From Amoeboradix gromovi (taxonomy: Eukaryota; Sanchytriomycota; Sanchytriomycetes; Sanchytriales; Sanchytriaceae): DNA of 16,653 bases. Position 1 is the first letter of the stretch; the number at the start of each line of letters is the position of its first letter. The stretch is taken from positions 1 through 16,653 of the forward strand of contig JADGIF010000156.1 in assembly GCA_018985225.1 (NCBI GenBank), read 5' to 3'. The position numbers and the translations under genes are program-made. Positions 7,135 through 14,457 of this stretch are shown here, in pieces. The notes under the pieces were generated by a model. It saw only the letters and a program-made list of their open reading frames with translations. It was not told where the DNA came from and did not search any database.

Positions 7135-8547
7135 GTACTTTACAAAAGTTGCAGTTTAAAAACAAACTGCAATACGATTTTGTCAATATAAAATTGATTC
7201 AGCACTTCGTTGACCCGGAATATGTGCTTCAGAATGCTGAGGGTTATCTGTATGCGATTATCAATTACAGAGTGACAAATGACGTTTGTAAACTTTTAAA
7301 AGTCATGCCCTCGTTTCCTATCGTTGACAGTAACTCTCTAAAGTCTACTGTTGTTTATAGACCCCATTCTCTCAACATACATGATCAAGGCTCTTTTATA
7401 TCCAATCTGTCCAAGTATTGCCAGGTATTACCCAAGCATAAAGATTTAGCTTTGTTAGATCTAATTACCTCCCAAGCAAATGAAAACCCTGATTATAATG
7501 ATATCGTTGATATACTCAACGGTAAAGAGCATGTTATCGTCAAGTATTGTTCCAACTGGATTGAATTAGCAATTGGCCTAATTCTACACAAACGATTATT
7601 ACCTGAGCAGTTAACTAATGTTCTTATAAATACAAAGGACAATTTTCCTAATGATAAGCTTATTACTCGTATTGGTATCCCCTACTTACAAATTTTAAAG
7701 AACATTTTTATGTTAGAGCTTGATTGTGTTTATTTTCTTAGTCCTTGCGATTCTTTTCTATGCAAACATATATTTGCCTATCTGCATAAAAAGGGTCATA
7801 TTAATCAGGTATTGTATAATGACCCTGATATTGAATGGCGCTGCATTACTTATTTACTTCAATATAGAGAATACAAAACAGCTCTTATGATAATAGCAAA
7901 TTTACACGGTATTAGAGGAATATCACTATTATTGCCAAAGATACCGATGAGTGACAGTGTATTTCACCTAGTGTTGAAGTTTATTGGTACATACAAGGAA
8001 GTTTTAGGGTTTTGGTACCAGGTAGTTTGCACTCATTTAGGCATTCGCAATGTACAAATATCAGCAAGGAATATTACACGATGCTATAAAATACTGCAAT
8101 TTAGCCCGGAAATATGGTAAGTTTGCAGAGAGTGATACACTGGCAGCCAAAATCACAAATGTCTACTTTGAAGATCAATACGATAATTTGAACACTTTGG
8201 AACTAAAGAGCCTGACAGAATTGCAAGACATAGATCATTTCGAGCTATTATATTATTACCAAATCACGAACAAACTGGTAATCGAATACAAAGACAAGGA
8301 GGAAATACCGATTGATGTGTATCGATATATGCTCAAAATATTTAAATTGGCAGATACTACACAGATACAAGACACCAGACTGATCATACAATTGTATTTC
8401 AAAGTAATGGAATGGACAGAGAAGCCAAAGTCATTGGTATTTGCAGCAATGTCAAGCAGCTTGAAATTAAAGGGTGGATACAGAAAACAGTCATTATATT
8501 GTATAATGGAGCACTATGCACAGTCGACAGAAACGAATTTGGAATAA
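7128..8547 (+). CDS. NUP85: Nuclear pore complex protein Nup85, with a 19-nt intron
   Basis: Scaffold subunit of the Nup84/Nup107 Y-complex. The order of segments matches Nup85: DIVDILNGKEHVIVKYCSNW followed by IELAIGLILH corresponds to the family's ...LxGDxxxL...SNWYHxLVTRLLY; ILKNIFMLELDCVYFLS.C matches the following helix pair; and LLLPKIPM aligns with the IERIPL helix. Exon joining is essential: the frame ends FWYQ at 8021, and after removing 8022-8040 it continues AFAMYKYQQGILHDAIKYC, the expected family helix leading into LARKYGKFAESDTLA. Without splicing the frame reads nonsense and stops at 8120. From the ATG at 7128 the product is 466 residues, short for Nup85, so 5' exons probably exist upstream. 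AATAAA overlaps the stop. Confidence 0.85.
8022..8040 (+). other. 19-nt microintron in Nup85
   Basis: GTAGTTTGCACTCATTTAG begins GT and ends TAG. Its length is 3n+1, exactly what is needed to move from the upstream Nup85 frame to the downstream one, and the resulting junction WYQ/AFAMYKYQQG restores a continuous family-like helix. Confidence 0.85.
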
Positions 8548-8548
8548 A
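8543..8548 (+). terminator. AATAAA overlapping the Nup85 stop codon
   Basis: The sequence GGAATAAATAG contains the TAA stop (8545-8547) inside AATAAA. The converging eL36 stop starts 18 bp further on. Confidence 0.6.
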
Positions 8549-8564
8549 TAGAGAGAATATATAG

Positions 8565-8570
8565 TTTATT
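8565..8570 (-). terminator. AATAAA overlapping the eL36 stop codon
   Basis: On the minus strand CACGAATAAAC contains the TAA stop (8568-8566) inside AATAAA. Confidence 0.6.
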
Positions 8571-8841
8571 CGTGTTTTTCTTGTTTACGTCTTTGGTGTT
8601 GAATGATATCTGTTAATTCGTCAACCTTACGCTTAGCTCTTCTTAAGGTCCCTAGACGCTGTTTAGCAAATTTCTTAGCTCTTTTGTCTTTGGAATTTTT
8701 GATTAATTCCATAATTCTCTTTTCATACGGAGCAAATCCCACAACTTCTCTAATTAACGATTTTACAAAGATACCTTTTTTAGTCAATGTTCGCTGGTTA
8801 CCTGGCTTTGCTTTGGATTGTCTAGGTGTTGTGTATGTCAT
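8566..8841 (-). CDS. RPL36: Large-subunit ribosomal protein eL36
   Basis: Cytosolic 60S protein of 91 residues. The diagnostic core is present: [41 protein letters not shown] at about 25-65, then [10 protein letters not shown] and a basic C-terminus. Family members are usually about 100 residues and begin with a conserved segment of the form GIAxGLNKGxxVT; that segment is missing here, the protein starting [14 protein letters not shown]. No upstream frame on this strand encodes it within the next 170 bp. Either the N-terminus is genuinely shortened or a tiny upstream exon has been missed. It is convergent with Nup85, 18 bp between stops. Confidence 0.94.
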   Translation of the reverse strand: MTYTTPRQSKAKPGNQRTLTKKGIFVKSLIREVVGFAPYEKRIMELIKNSKDKRAKKFAKQRLGTLRRAKRKVDELTDIIQHQRRKQEKHE

Positions 8842-9017
8842 ACGAAATAGCTACTGACAAAGAAAAAAGATGGAGACGAAATCACGTTTAATTTGATGAC
8901 ACAAAAAGCCCAAATGGGGGATCGCAGAATCCTATCTAGATGAGGGTTTTTGATCATTTTTCCAAGATCTGCGCTTCTCGTCTGACACTTTAGAGCTTGA
9001 GTTCTGGAAAAGTTTGA
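8842..9017. promoter_or_regulatory. Divergent spacer upstream of eL36
   Basis: About 175 bp between the eL36 start and the next plus-strand ATG. Presumed to hold the eL36 promoter. No tRNA or confident snoRNA structure seen. Confidence 0.35.
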
Positions 9018-9227
9018 ATGGTTATTCTAAAAACCGTTCAGCTAGAAAATCGATGGTTAACCCGCACAGTTATTTACAGTTTGACTAGCATAGCTTCAAT
9101 ATTACTGCACTTACTCTTAAATCTTCTTCTTTTTAAGTCTTGTTTTTTCAGATATTCTATCTTTTCAGTTACGTCGTTAACAATACTCAAAATAAGCTTA
9201 CAAAAAAAGTTGCATAAGTCTAGTTGA
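9018..9227 (+). CDS. Possible small membrane protein, 69 residues
   Basis: An ATG frame encoding a basic, hydrophobic peptide with one or two potential membrane segments (about residues 22-48 and 45-58: SIASILLHLLLNLLLF, then SCFFRYSIFSV) and a Lys-rich C-terminus. No family recognised. In its favour: AATAAA sits at 9228-9233, immediately after the TGA stop, as for other genes here, and it would converge on the next gene with 13 bp between stops, the usual local spacing. Against it: the frame is short, and the same bases can be read on the minus strand as a Lys/Arg-rich helix. Treat as tentative. Confidence 0.33.
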   Translation: MVILKTVQLENRWLTRTVIYSLTSIASILLHLLLNLLLFKSCFFRYSIFSVTSLTILKISLQKKLHKSS

Positions 9228-9240
9228 AATAAATGATTTA

Positions 9241-9621
9241 CTATTTTTTTTCTGAAAGTTCTTGCATTTTTTTAATCAAATGCTTATGTAGGAATGGAGA
9301 TAACTGCGGATATCCGTTATCGGTTTTAAATTGGTGCAGCTCATTAATTTGCACTTTACCGTCTCTACTGCAGTATCCAAATATATCCTCAATTGGTGGA
9401 ACCCTGTTCTGCACAAAGTCATACCTGTAATCTCTGATAGGCGCCCAATATGATCTTTCAAATTCACCTTTTACAAAAGGGCAATCTTTTGACTTGCCCA
9501 ATAAAACAGATCGCAGCGACTTAGAATACACCTCCAAAGGTTTGTCATTCTTTGCGAATGTGATGTTATTTGGGAATTTCACAACACTGCCCTGCTTGAT
9601 GACTGGGACCTTATTAAACAT
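9241..9621 (-). CDS. Possible mitochondrial ribosomal protein bS18m-like
   Basis: A 126-residue protein from the first true ATG (9621-9619). The C-terminal half, from FERSYWAPIRDYRYDF through EDIFGYCSRDGKVQINELHQF to TDNGYP.LSPFLHKHLIKKMQEL, fits the pattern of mitochondrial S18 proteins in fungi (a Y-x-P-x-D segment, D-x-F, then N-x-x-L-x-x-F-x-T-x-x-G, then Lys-rich helix near K-x-Q-x-x-L), but the usual T-G-L motif is absent, so the assignment is weak. The N-terminus is not a convincing mitochondrial presequence. The inverted-repeat end of a mobile element starts two bases upstream of the ATG, so the original 5' region has been displaced or lost. The stop is TAG. Confidence 0.4.
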   Translation of the reverse strand: MFNKVPVIKQGSVVKFPNNITFAKNDKPLEVYSKSLRSVLLGKSKDCPFVKGEFERSYWAPIRDYRYDFVQNRVPPIEDIFGYCSRDGKVQINELHQFKTDNGYPQLSPFLHKHLIKKMQELSEKK

Positions 9622-9622
9622 T

Positions 9623-10035
9623 GGGGACACTAAATATAAAAACTAGACAACTCGTTTTTAAAGGAAGTGCTCCATACGGAGGAAATTTAATAAAAGATCT
9701 TCTACTATACCAATTTTCTTTCATTACCTTCAATCCCCTCTTCAAAATAAAAGTAGAAGACCCTGCATCTCGTTCAAATATATGAGGTCTTTTGAGCATC
9801 TAAGCAAAAGGTGCATTTTCTTAGACGGTACTCTTTTCTAGAGTCATTTTGTAATGTTATAGTGATATTTTATTTGAAATAAAGATTGGATGAAAGAGTA
9901 AGAGAATAGATCTACAGAATATTTATTTTCCTTTTATACTCGTCAACTCCGCAACTAGCTGAATGTCCACTCGCCTCTTAAATAATGTTCCAAGTTGTTA
10001 CATAAAGTTAGTCCAGTTTTTATATTTGATGTCCC
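9623..10035 (-). mobile_element. TIR element, copy C (about 413 bp, internally deleted)
   Basis: Same family and orientation as 4010-4517, with termini GGGGACACTAAATATAAAAA (left) and TTTTTATATTTGATGTCCC (right). It is about 95 bp shorter than copy B through at least two internal deletions; one lies between two AAAATAAA direct repeats of copy B. The reading frame around KEYRLRKCTFCLDAQK is kept where copy B has a stop, but a later shift breaks it. The element ends two bases before the start codon of the minus-strand gene at 9241-9621. Confidence 0.83.
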
Positions 10036-10097
10036 ATATGTAAGATTAAAACTTTATTTAGAGAATTTAAAAGGACATGTTTATTGCTTAGAGAACA

Positions 10098-10622
10098 TCA
10101 CTGCTTCGAAAAGTCGTCCCATTTGAAGGAGTGCTCAATATCCATATCTATTAAAGTAACATCTAATTGTTTTTCAATATTTTTAGCCGCACCATCTCCA
10201 CAGAGCCAAACATCTACTCTGCATGATCTGTTTTTACGTACACAAATGGCAACGCCATTAATATCATCCATATCCTTATATGATTCACCCACGCAGTGCA
10301 TTAATATTTGTTGATACACACCTTTACAATCCCTACCTTTGATTAAACTTCCTTTTAATCGACCTTTGTTTTTCTTTTCTTCCCAAGCGGGTCTAATGCC
10401 TTCTTTAAAAAAATATAGTGAAGTTTTATCGTCCATATTCTCCAGCTGTCTTAAATTATTGAAAACACTCCAAAATTCTTCAACGGTGGTAATTTCTACA
10501 ACCTTTTGCAATGAATCAAAGTCGTTGACTGGTTGGTACCACAGAACCCAGCTATTTGTCAATGGATGAAGATATTGGTATTCCTCGTCATGGTTGGGTT
10601 CAATGTCTTTTGGGGAAGACAT
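10098..10622 (-). CDS. Translation initiation factor eIF4E, paralogue 2
   Basis: mRNA cap-binding protein, 174 residues from the ATG at 10622-10620. I prefer this start over the in-frame ATG at 10706 because the tandem paralogue has a similar short leader and the extra 28 residues are atypical. Core landmarks: LHPLTNSWVLWYQ (19-30), EEFW (49-52, dorsal Trp for eIF4G or 4E-BP), FFKEGIRPAWE (Trp80-Glu81, guanine contact), INGVAICVRK and VDVWL. The first cap-stacking Trp is replaced: the aligned segment reads DSLQKVV. The GG(K/R)W strand is also changed, to GRLKG. AATAAA lies about 15 bp past the stop. It follows paralogue 1 by 99 bp. Confidence 0.88.
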   Translation of the reverse strand: MSSPKDIEPNHDEEYQYLHPLTNSWVLWYQPVNDFDSLQKVVEITTVEEFWSVFNNLRQLENMDDKTSLYFFKEGIRPAWEEKKNKGRLKGSLIKGRDCKGVYQQILMHCVGESYKDMDDINGVAICVRKNRSCRVDVWLCGDGAAKNIEKQLDVTLIDMDIEHSFKWDDFSKQ

Positions 10623-10720
10623 TTGTATGAAGGAGCTAAATATCTTGTTAAGCCAACGTGAGGGCAAGAAATTGTTCTGATAATACAAAAAGTAACTTAG
10701 ACTCATATATCAGAAAACAT

Positions 10721-10726
10721 TTTATT
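10721..10726 (-). terminator. AATAAA overlapping the eIF4E paralogue 1 stop codon
   Basis: On the minus strand CATCAATAAAATG contains the TAA stop (10724-10722) inside AATAAA. Confidence 0.6.
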
Positions 10727-11252
10727 GATGGGAAAAATCATCCCAGTTGAATGTATGATCATTTATATCCATAGAGTTCAAAGTTTCATCTAGTTTAGTC
10801 TCAATTTGATTTAAACCACCTTCTGACTTTAGCCAAACGTCCAATCTAAATGCTTTGTTCTTACGAACACATATTGCGACCCCATTGATCTGATCCATAG
10901 ACGGATATGCTTCACCAATACAATGCATAAGAACTTGCTGATATACTACATTGCAATCTCTATTGCGAATAAGGTTTCCTTTTAATCTTCCCTTGTTTTG
11001 CTCATCCTCCCAAGCAGGCTCAATTCCTTCTTTAAAAAAATAAAGAGTGGTTTTATCTTCCATATTTTCTAATTGTCTTAAATTATTAAACACACTCCAA
11101 AATTCCTCAATTGATTTTACTTGCACAACTTTTTGTAGTGATTTGAAATCATTGAACGGCTGATACCACAACATCCATTGATTTTTAAGAGGATGTAACT
11201 GCTGAAATTCATCTTTTGGTAAATTAGTGGAACAGTTGACGTTGGTAGACAT
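10722..11252 (-). CDS. Translation initiation factor eIF4E, paralogue 1
   Basis: mRNA cap-binding protein, 176 residues, clearly a tandem duplicate of the gene at 10098-10622: both share SVFNNLRQLENM, LYFFKEGI, NKGRLKG and INGVAICVRKN. Key residues: Trp26 and Trp29 in NQWMLWY, Trp52 in EEFW, Trp81-Glu82 in PAWEDE, Arg130, and Trp140 in LDVW. The residue aligned with the first cap-stacking Trp (human Trp56) is Leu39 in KSLQKVV. The C-terminus is shorter than in animal eIF4E. The gene is divergent from the transporter gene, sharing 145 bp of upstream DNA. AATAAA overlaps its stop (10721-10726). Confidence 0.9.
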   Translation of the reverse strand: MSTNVNCSTNLPKDEFQQLHPLKNQWMLWYQPFNDFKSLQKVVQVKSIEEFWSVFNNLRQLENMEDKTTLYFFKEGIEPAWEDEQNKGRLKGNLIRNRDCNVVYQQVLMHCIGEAYPSMDQINGVAICVRKNKAFRLDVWLKSEGGLNQIETKLDETLNSMDINDHTFNWDDFSHQ

Positions 11253-11397
11253 GATTGTGTTAGGAGGGGAGTGTATTTTATTAACTGACGTTAATCAAAT
11301 TTTGCCCAATCAGACAAATAATAAGTCATGCCTCCGAATTGCAGAATTAAAAACATTATTTTGAGAATTACGACTTCTGCCCTGAAAACAAAGTTTG
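11253..11397. promoter_or_regulatory. Divergent promoter between eIF4E and the amino-acid transporter
   Basis: 145 bp separate the two start codons, so both promoters lie here. It is AT-rich, with no recognised TATA box or named factor site. Confidence 0.45.
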
Positions 11398-12780
11398 ATG
11401 TCCCTGCAAAATCGAGCAAGAGCAATGAGTATTAAAGTTAATGACCAGGCTCAGCGTATATCTGAATTCACTGCAGGACTGTCACAGTCCTACGGTAAAT
11501 CCCTAGAATACCCAGAACTGAGAATGCACCATACATCACCGCCACCTTCTCCAGTACTGAACAGCGAAGAGTCTTTTAGTTCGCCAGAATTATTTGGAAT
11601 CGATGTTCCACTTATTGTCATGGATGATTCGGGTACTACCAAGAAAGAAGGTATATTTAACACTATCAATATCCTTATGGGAATCAGCATACTTACTCTA
11701 CCTTTTGCTTTGCACCTGTCTGGAATTATTGTTGGAGTTGGTTTATTTATTACTTACTCATTAGTTACCAACTACACTGGTAAATTACTTGGAAAATGTC
11801 TGCAAGATCCCCACTTAAAAACATACAGCGATATTGCGTATGAAGCATTTGGTAAATATGGCAGCCTGGTTAGCATTGTATTTATTCTTGAACTTTTGGC
11901 AGCCGGTGTTGCACTACTGATCCTTGTTGAAGATAGCGTTAGTGTATTTACCAATATAGATGGTAAGTTTATAAAGTTTTTGGCTTTTTTAACTGCTACG
12001 CCGTTTTTATGGTCAAACTCACTAAAATTGCTTAGTTATACATCTTTAGTTGGTATAGCGACTTTTGTTTATCTGCTTTTCCTGTTAATTGGACAGGGAT
12101 TGTTGGTACATGAGCAACCAGGCTCATTAATAAACCCTAAGGCAATTCGAATCTATCCAAATGAATTCTGGAATGTTTGGCTGGCTAGCGGTTTAATCAT
12201 GGCTAGCTATGCTGGTCATGGGTGCACTCCATCTGTTTTTGTTGATTTGAAAAATAAAAAAGAATTTCCTTCCCTTTTGAACACTTCATATCTGGTTGTA
12301 TTTACAGTCTATATTTGTGTTGCTGTATGCGGCTATCTTATGTTTGGAGAACTGGTAGATAACGAAATAACAATAAGCATGTCAAAAGTCACCACTTATT
12401 CAAGGCTAGCAAACAACGTGTTGATTTCATTGATGATAATCGGACCTCTAACCAAGTATCCATTAGTGGTTAGGCCCATTACTACAAATCTAGAATATTA
12501 CTTGTCTGAATATTTTGGGAGGTCTTTTACAATATGGAGGAACATCTGTAGAACACTTGCTAGTGCTTTGATTTTAATGATTGCATTGCTATTTCCATCT
12601 TTTGAGCGAGTGATGGGTGTTGTAGGCTCTCTATTCTCGTTTGTAGTTAGCGTGATATTGCCGTGTATATTTTATTTGCGGATTTGTCACGTAGAAAGAA
12701 AAGAAAAGCTAATGATAATGGTAATTATAGCTGCAAGTATACCGATATCAATACTCGGAACTATAGCTGCGTTCCAATAA
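11398..12780 (+). CDS. AVT1-like vacuolar amino-acid transporter (AAAP family)
   Basis: A 460-residue transporter of the amino acid/auxin permease family (Aa_trans). It has a cytosolic N-terminal region of about 80 residues, including a Pro/Ser-rich patch (TSPPPSPVLNSEES), then about 11 membrane helices. The first helix region, GIFNTINILMGISILTLPFAL, carries the family's N-x-x-x-G-x-(S/G)-x-L-x-L-P signature. Later family-like segments are AYEAFGKYGS, MASYAGHGCTPSVFVDLKNKKEFPSLL and GYLMFGELV. Yeast AVT1 moves neutral amino acids into the vacuole; the same role is inferred here. The start is the ATG at 11398. AATAAA overlaps the stop (12776-12781), and the converging BRAP2 gene ends 11 bp away. 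Confidence 0.9.
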   Translation: MSLQNRARAMSIKVNDQAQRISEFTAGLSQSYGKSLEYPELRMHHTSPPPSPVLNSEESFSSPELFGIDVPLIVMDDSGTTKKEGIFNTINILMGISILTLPFALHLSGIIVGVGLFITYSLVTNYTGKLLGKCLQDPHLKTYSDIAYEAFGKYGSLVSIVFILELLAAGVALLILVEDSVSVFTNIDGKFIKFLAFLTATPFLWSNSLKLLSYTSLVGIATFVYLLFLLIGQGLLVHEQPGSLINPKAIRIYPNEFWNVWLASGLIMASYAGHGCTPSVFVDLKNKKEFPSLLNTSYLVVFTVYICVAVCGYLMFGELVDNEITISMSKVTTYSRLANNVLISLMIIGPLTKYPLVVRPITTNLEYYLSEYFGRSFTIWRNICRTLASALILMIALLFPSFERVMGVVGSLFSFVVSVILPCIFYLRICHVERKEKLMIMVIIAASIPISILGTIAAFQ

Positions 12781-12781
12781 A
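12776..12781 (+). terminator. AATAAA overlapping the transporter stop codon
   Basis: CCAATAAATTG contains the TAA stop (12778-12780) inside AATAAA. On the opposite strand the BRAP2 C-terminal codons also contain AATAAA repeats. Confidence 0.6.
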
Positions 12782-12791
12782 TTGAAAGTAC

Positions 12792-14315
12792 TTAACCATT
12801 TTTATTTTTATTTTTCTTTTTCTTTTGATCTTGCATCCTTATTGTGCCTTGCTGGATATTGGTTTGATCAGCTTCGTCTAGTTCGCTCAATTTATCACGA
12901 GTGCTTAAATAGAACATTAAATCCCGCACTTGTTCCTGTAAGTCCGATATTTCCATGTCTTTAATTTTAATTTGTTCTTCATGTTGTTGTTTATGAGTAC
13001 TTTGATTCCTTTTTAATTGTTTATTTAAAGCTAGCTCATCCAAATAAAACTGTTTTAGTTTGGAATGCTGCTTATCAAGCCCATCATATTTTTGTTGCAA
13101 GTTGCTTTTTAGTAATGCGTCTGATTTCAAAATTTGTTGTAAACGTTTATTATTTGAAAGTTCACACTCATGTTGTAGAGTCAAGTTGTTCAAATCAGAT
13201 TTCACTTTAAGCAGCTCTATATTCCTGTTATCTTGTTCTTTGCGCAAGGAAATAATTTCAGTTTCAATATCTTTTATTAGCTGCTCAAAATAATGTCGCT
13301 GAGAGTCTAGTTGAGTGGTTAGCAACAACGCAACATCGTTTTTAGGCTTTTCTTGCTCTGTCTGGTTCTTTACTAACGGATCTGTCTGTACTATTTTGCC
13401 ATCACCTTGAATTAACCGATGTACAAATTCATCATTGATATAGTCCCAGACTCGCTGCGTTTTAATTTCCAACGCAAAACAATGGTCCGTCTTTTGAAAA
13501 TGCTCATAAGCGTGTCCCAGCGCATACCTGCCACACCCCACACTTCCGCATAACAAACAAATCCAAACATCAGTAAATGCTGTTTTGTAGTTGTCCAGAA
13601 CGCACTCTGCACACGGCGTATTCATTTCTATATTTCGACAAACAGGGCAGCTGTTCCCCCATTTTAATAAGCAGTCGCAATGAAAAGAATGATTACAAAG
13701 AATTGTCATTATGCCACTGGTACCCGTATCTATGCGTTCAAGACAAACAGGACAATTAGGAAATTCAATTATTTTGTCATTTACTGGAGACTTTGGATGA
13801 ATGTAAACATTTTGCACTTTTAAAATGTTACAAATCTGATTGTCAATTTTACTAAAAGGCTTACCATGGTACTCGATTATTAAATCCTCAATTTCGCAAT
13901 CTAATCGCAGCAAAACCATCATTTGGCTTCGTAAGTAGTCGCTGTCTGTTCTTTCCTGCTTAATACATCTGAAATAACGAATGTTTGATTTAAAAGTTTT
14001 TAAAAACTCAACTATCTCAGAAACACCCATATAATCTGGAATATTAAGAATAAGTCCTAAATTATTATGATTATAAGTGTTTTCTTCTATGTGCTTATAC
14101 AAATGAAGACTTCCTTCGACTAAATAATGTCGGACTTGTTCGTTTGGCGTACATGGTAACAAATAGTCTTCAATAAACAAAGTCTCCTCGCGAAGATTTG
14201 GAAGTGATCTTGTACCGGGAAATAAATTGGTCCCTAAATCCTTCTCAATCTCAGACATTTCCGAATTGATGGAAGCCTCTGTGCGAATATGAACCGAAAA
14301 TGAAGATGACTTCAT
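12792..14315 (-). CDS. BRAP2/Etp1-type RING and ZnF-UBP protein
   Basis: A 507-residue probable E3 ubiquitin ligase of the BRCA1-associated protein 2 family (yeast Etp1). Domain order is diagnostic: an RRM-like BRAP2 N-terminal domain at about 85-175 (GLILNIPDYMGVSEIVEFL, then RYFRCIKQERTDSDYLRSQMMVLLRL), a RING finger at 188-226 (CPVCLERI ... CNHSFHCDCLLKW ... CPVC), a UBP-type zinc finger at 235-285 (CAECVL ... WICLLCGSVGCGRYALGHAYEHFQKTDHCFALE), then a long coiled coil at about 330-465 and a Lys/Asn-rich tail. All zinc ligands of both fingers appear intact. One exon. The 3' end is 11 bp from the transporter stop. It is divergent from the FAM177 gene. Confidence 0.93.
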   Translation of the reverse strand: MKSSSFSVHIRTEASINSEMSEIEKDLGTNLFPGTRSLPNLREETLFIEDYLLPCTPNEQVRHYLVEGSLHLYKHIEENTYNHNNLGLILNIPDYMGVSEIVEFLKTFKSNIRYFRCIKQERTDSDYLRSQMMVLLRLDCEIEDLIIEYHGKPFSKIDNQICNILKVQNVYIHPKSPVNDKIIEFPNCPVCLERIDTGTSGIMTILCNHSFHCDCLLKWGNSCPVCRNIEMNTPCAECVLDNYKTAFTDVWICLLCGSVGCGRYALGHAYEHFQKTDHCFALEIKTQRVWDYINDEFVHRLIQGDGKIVQTDPLVKNQTEQEKPKNDVALLLTTQLDSQRHYFEQLIKDIETEIISLRKEQDNRNIELLKVKSDLNNLTLQHECELSNNKRLQQILKSDALLKSNLQQKYDGLDKQHSKLKQFYLDELALNKQLKRNQSTHKQQHEEQIKIKDMEISDLQEQVRDLMFYLSTRDKLSELDEADQTNIQQGTIRMQDQKKKKNKNKNG

Positions 14316-14457
14316 TAAGTTTGAAAAATTAAAAGGATCAGGACGGTTAGGCGTAAATCCGAAATATTATTGCGGTACTTTAGCTACATTTTTAAGCAAA
14401 AGATTGTCAAGCCGTTTCCCACAGGTTGAAGACGTCTGTACTTTGTTTCATTTAAAA
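14316..14457. promoter_or_regulatory. Divergent promoter between BRAP2 and FAM177
   Basis: 142 bp separate the two start codons, closely matching the 145 bp of the eIF4E/transporter pair. The plus-strand frame of FAM177 is open back to 14404 without an ATG, so the start at 14458 is preferred. No named element recognised. Confidence 0.4.

Noticed and set aside
8886-8985. C/D box snoRNA: TTGATGA near 8893 and CTGA near 8980, with an internal GATGA.
   Set aside because: The C box has the wrong first base and the flanks do not form a terminal stem.
9074-9215. Minus-strand coiled-coil micro-gene (MQLFF, 16-nt GTAAGC...GAG intron, VNDVTEKIEYLKKQDLKRRR).
   Set aside because: The donor is good, but the acceptor is GAG, the intron would be shorter than the 19-nt class, no AATAAA follows the stop, and the plus-strand frame over the same bases fits the local gene-end pattern better.
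9614-9799. 61-codon minus-strand frame.
   Set aside because: It is the terminal part of TIR element copy C running into the neighbouring gene in a wrong frame.
10623-10706. 28-residue N-terminal extension of eIF4E paralogue 2 from the ATG at 10706.
   Set aside because: The paralogue lacks it, it would leave a gap of only 15 bp to the upstream gene's stop, and the internal ATG gives a normal eIF4E leader.
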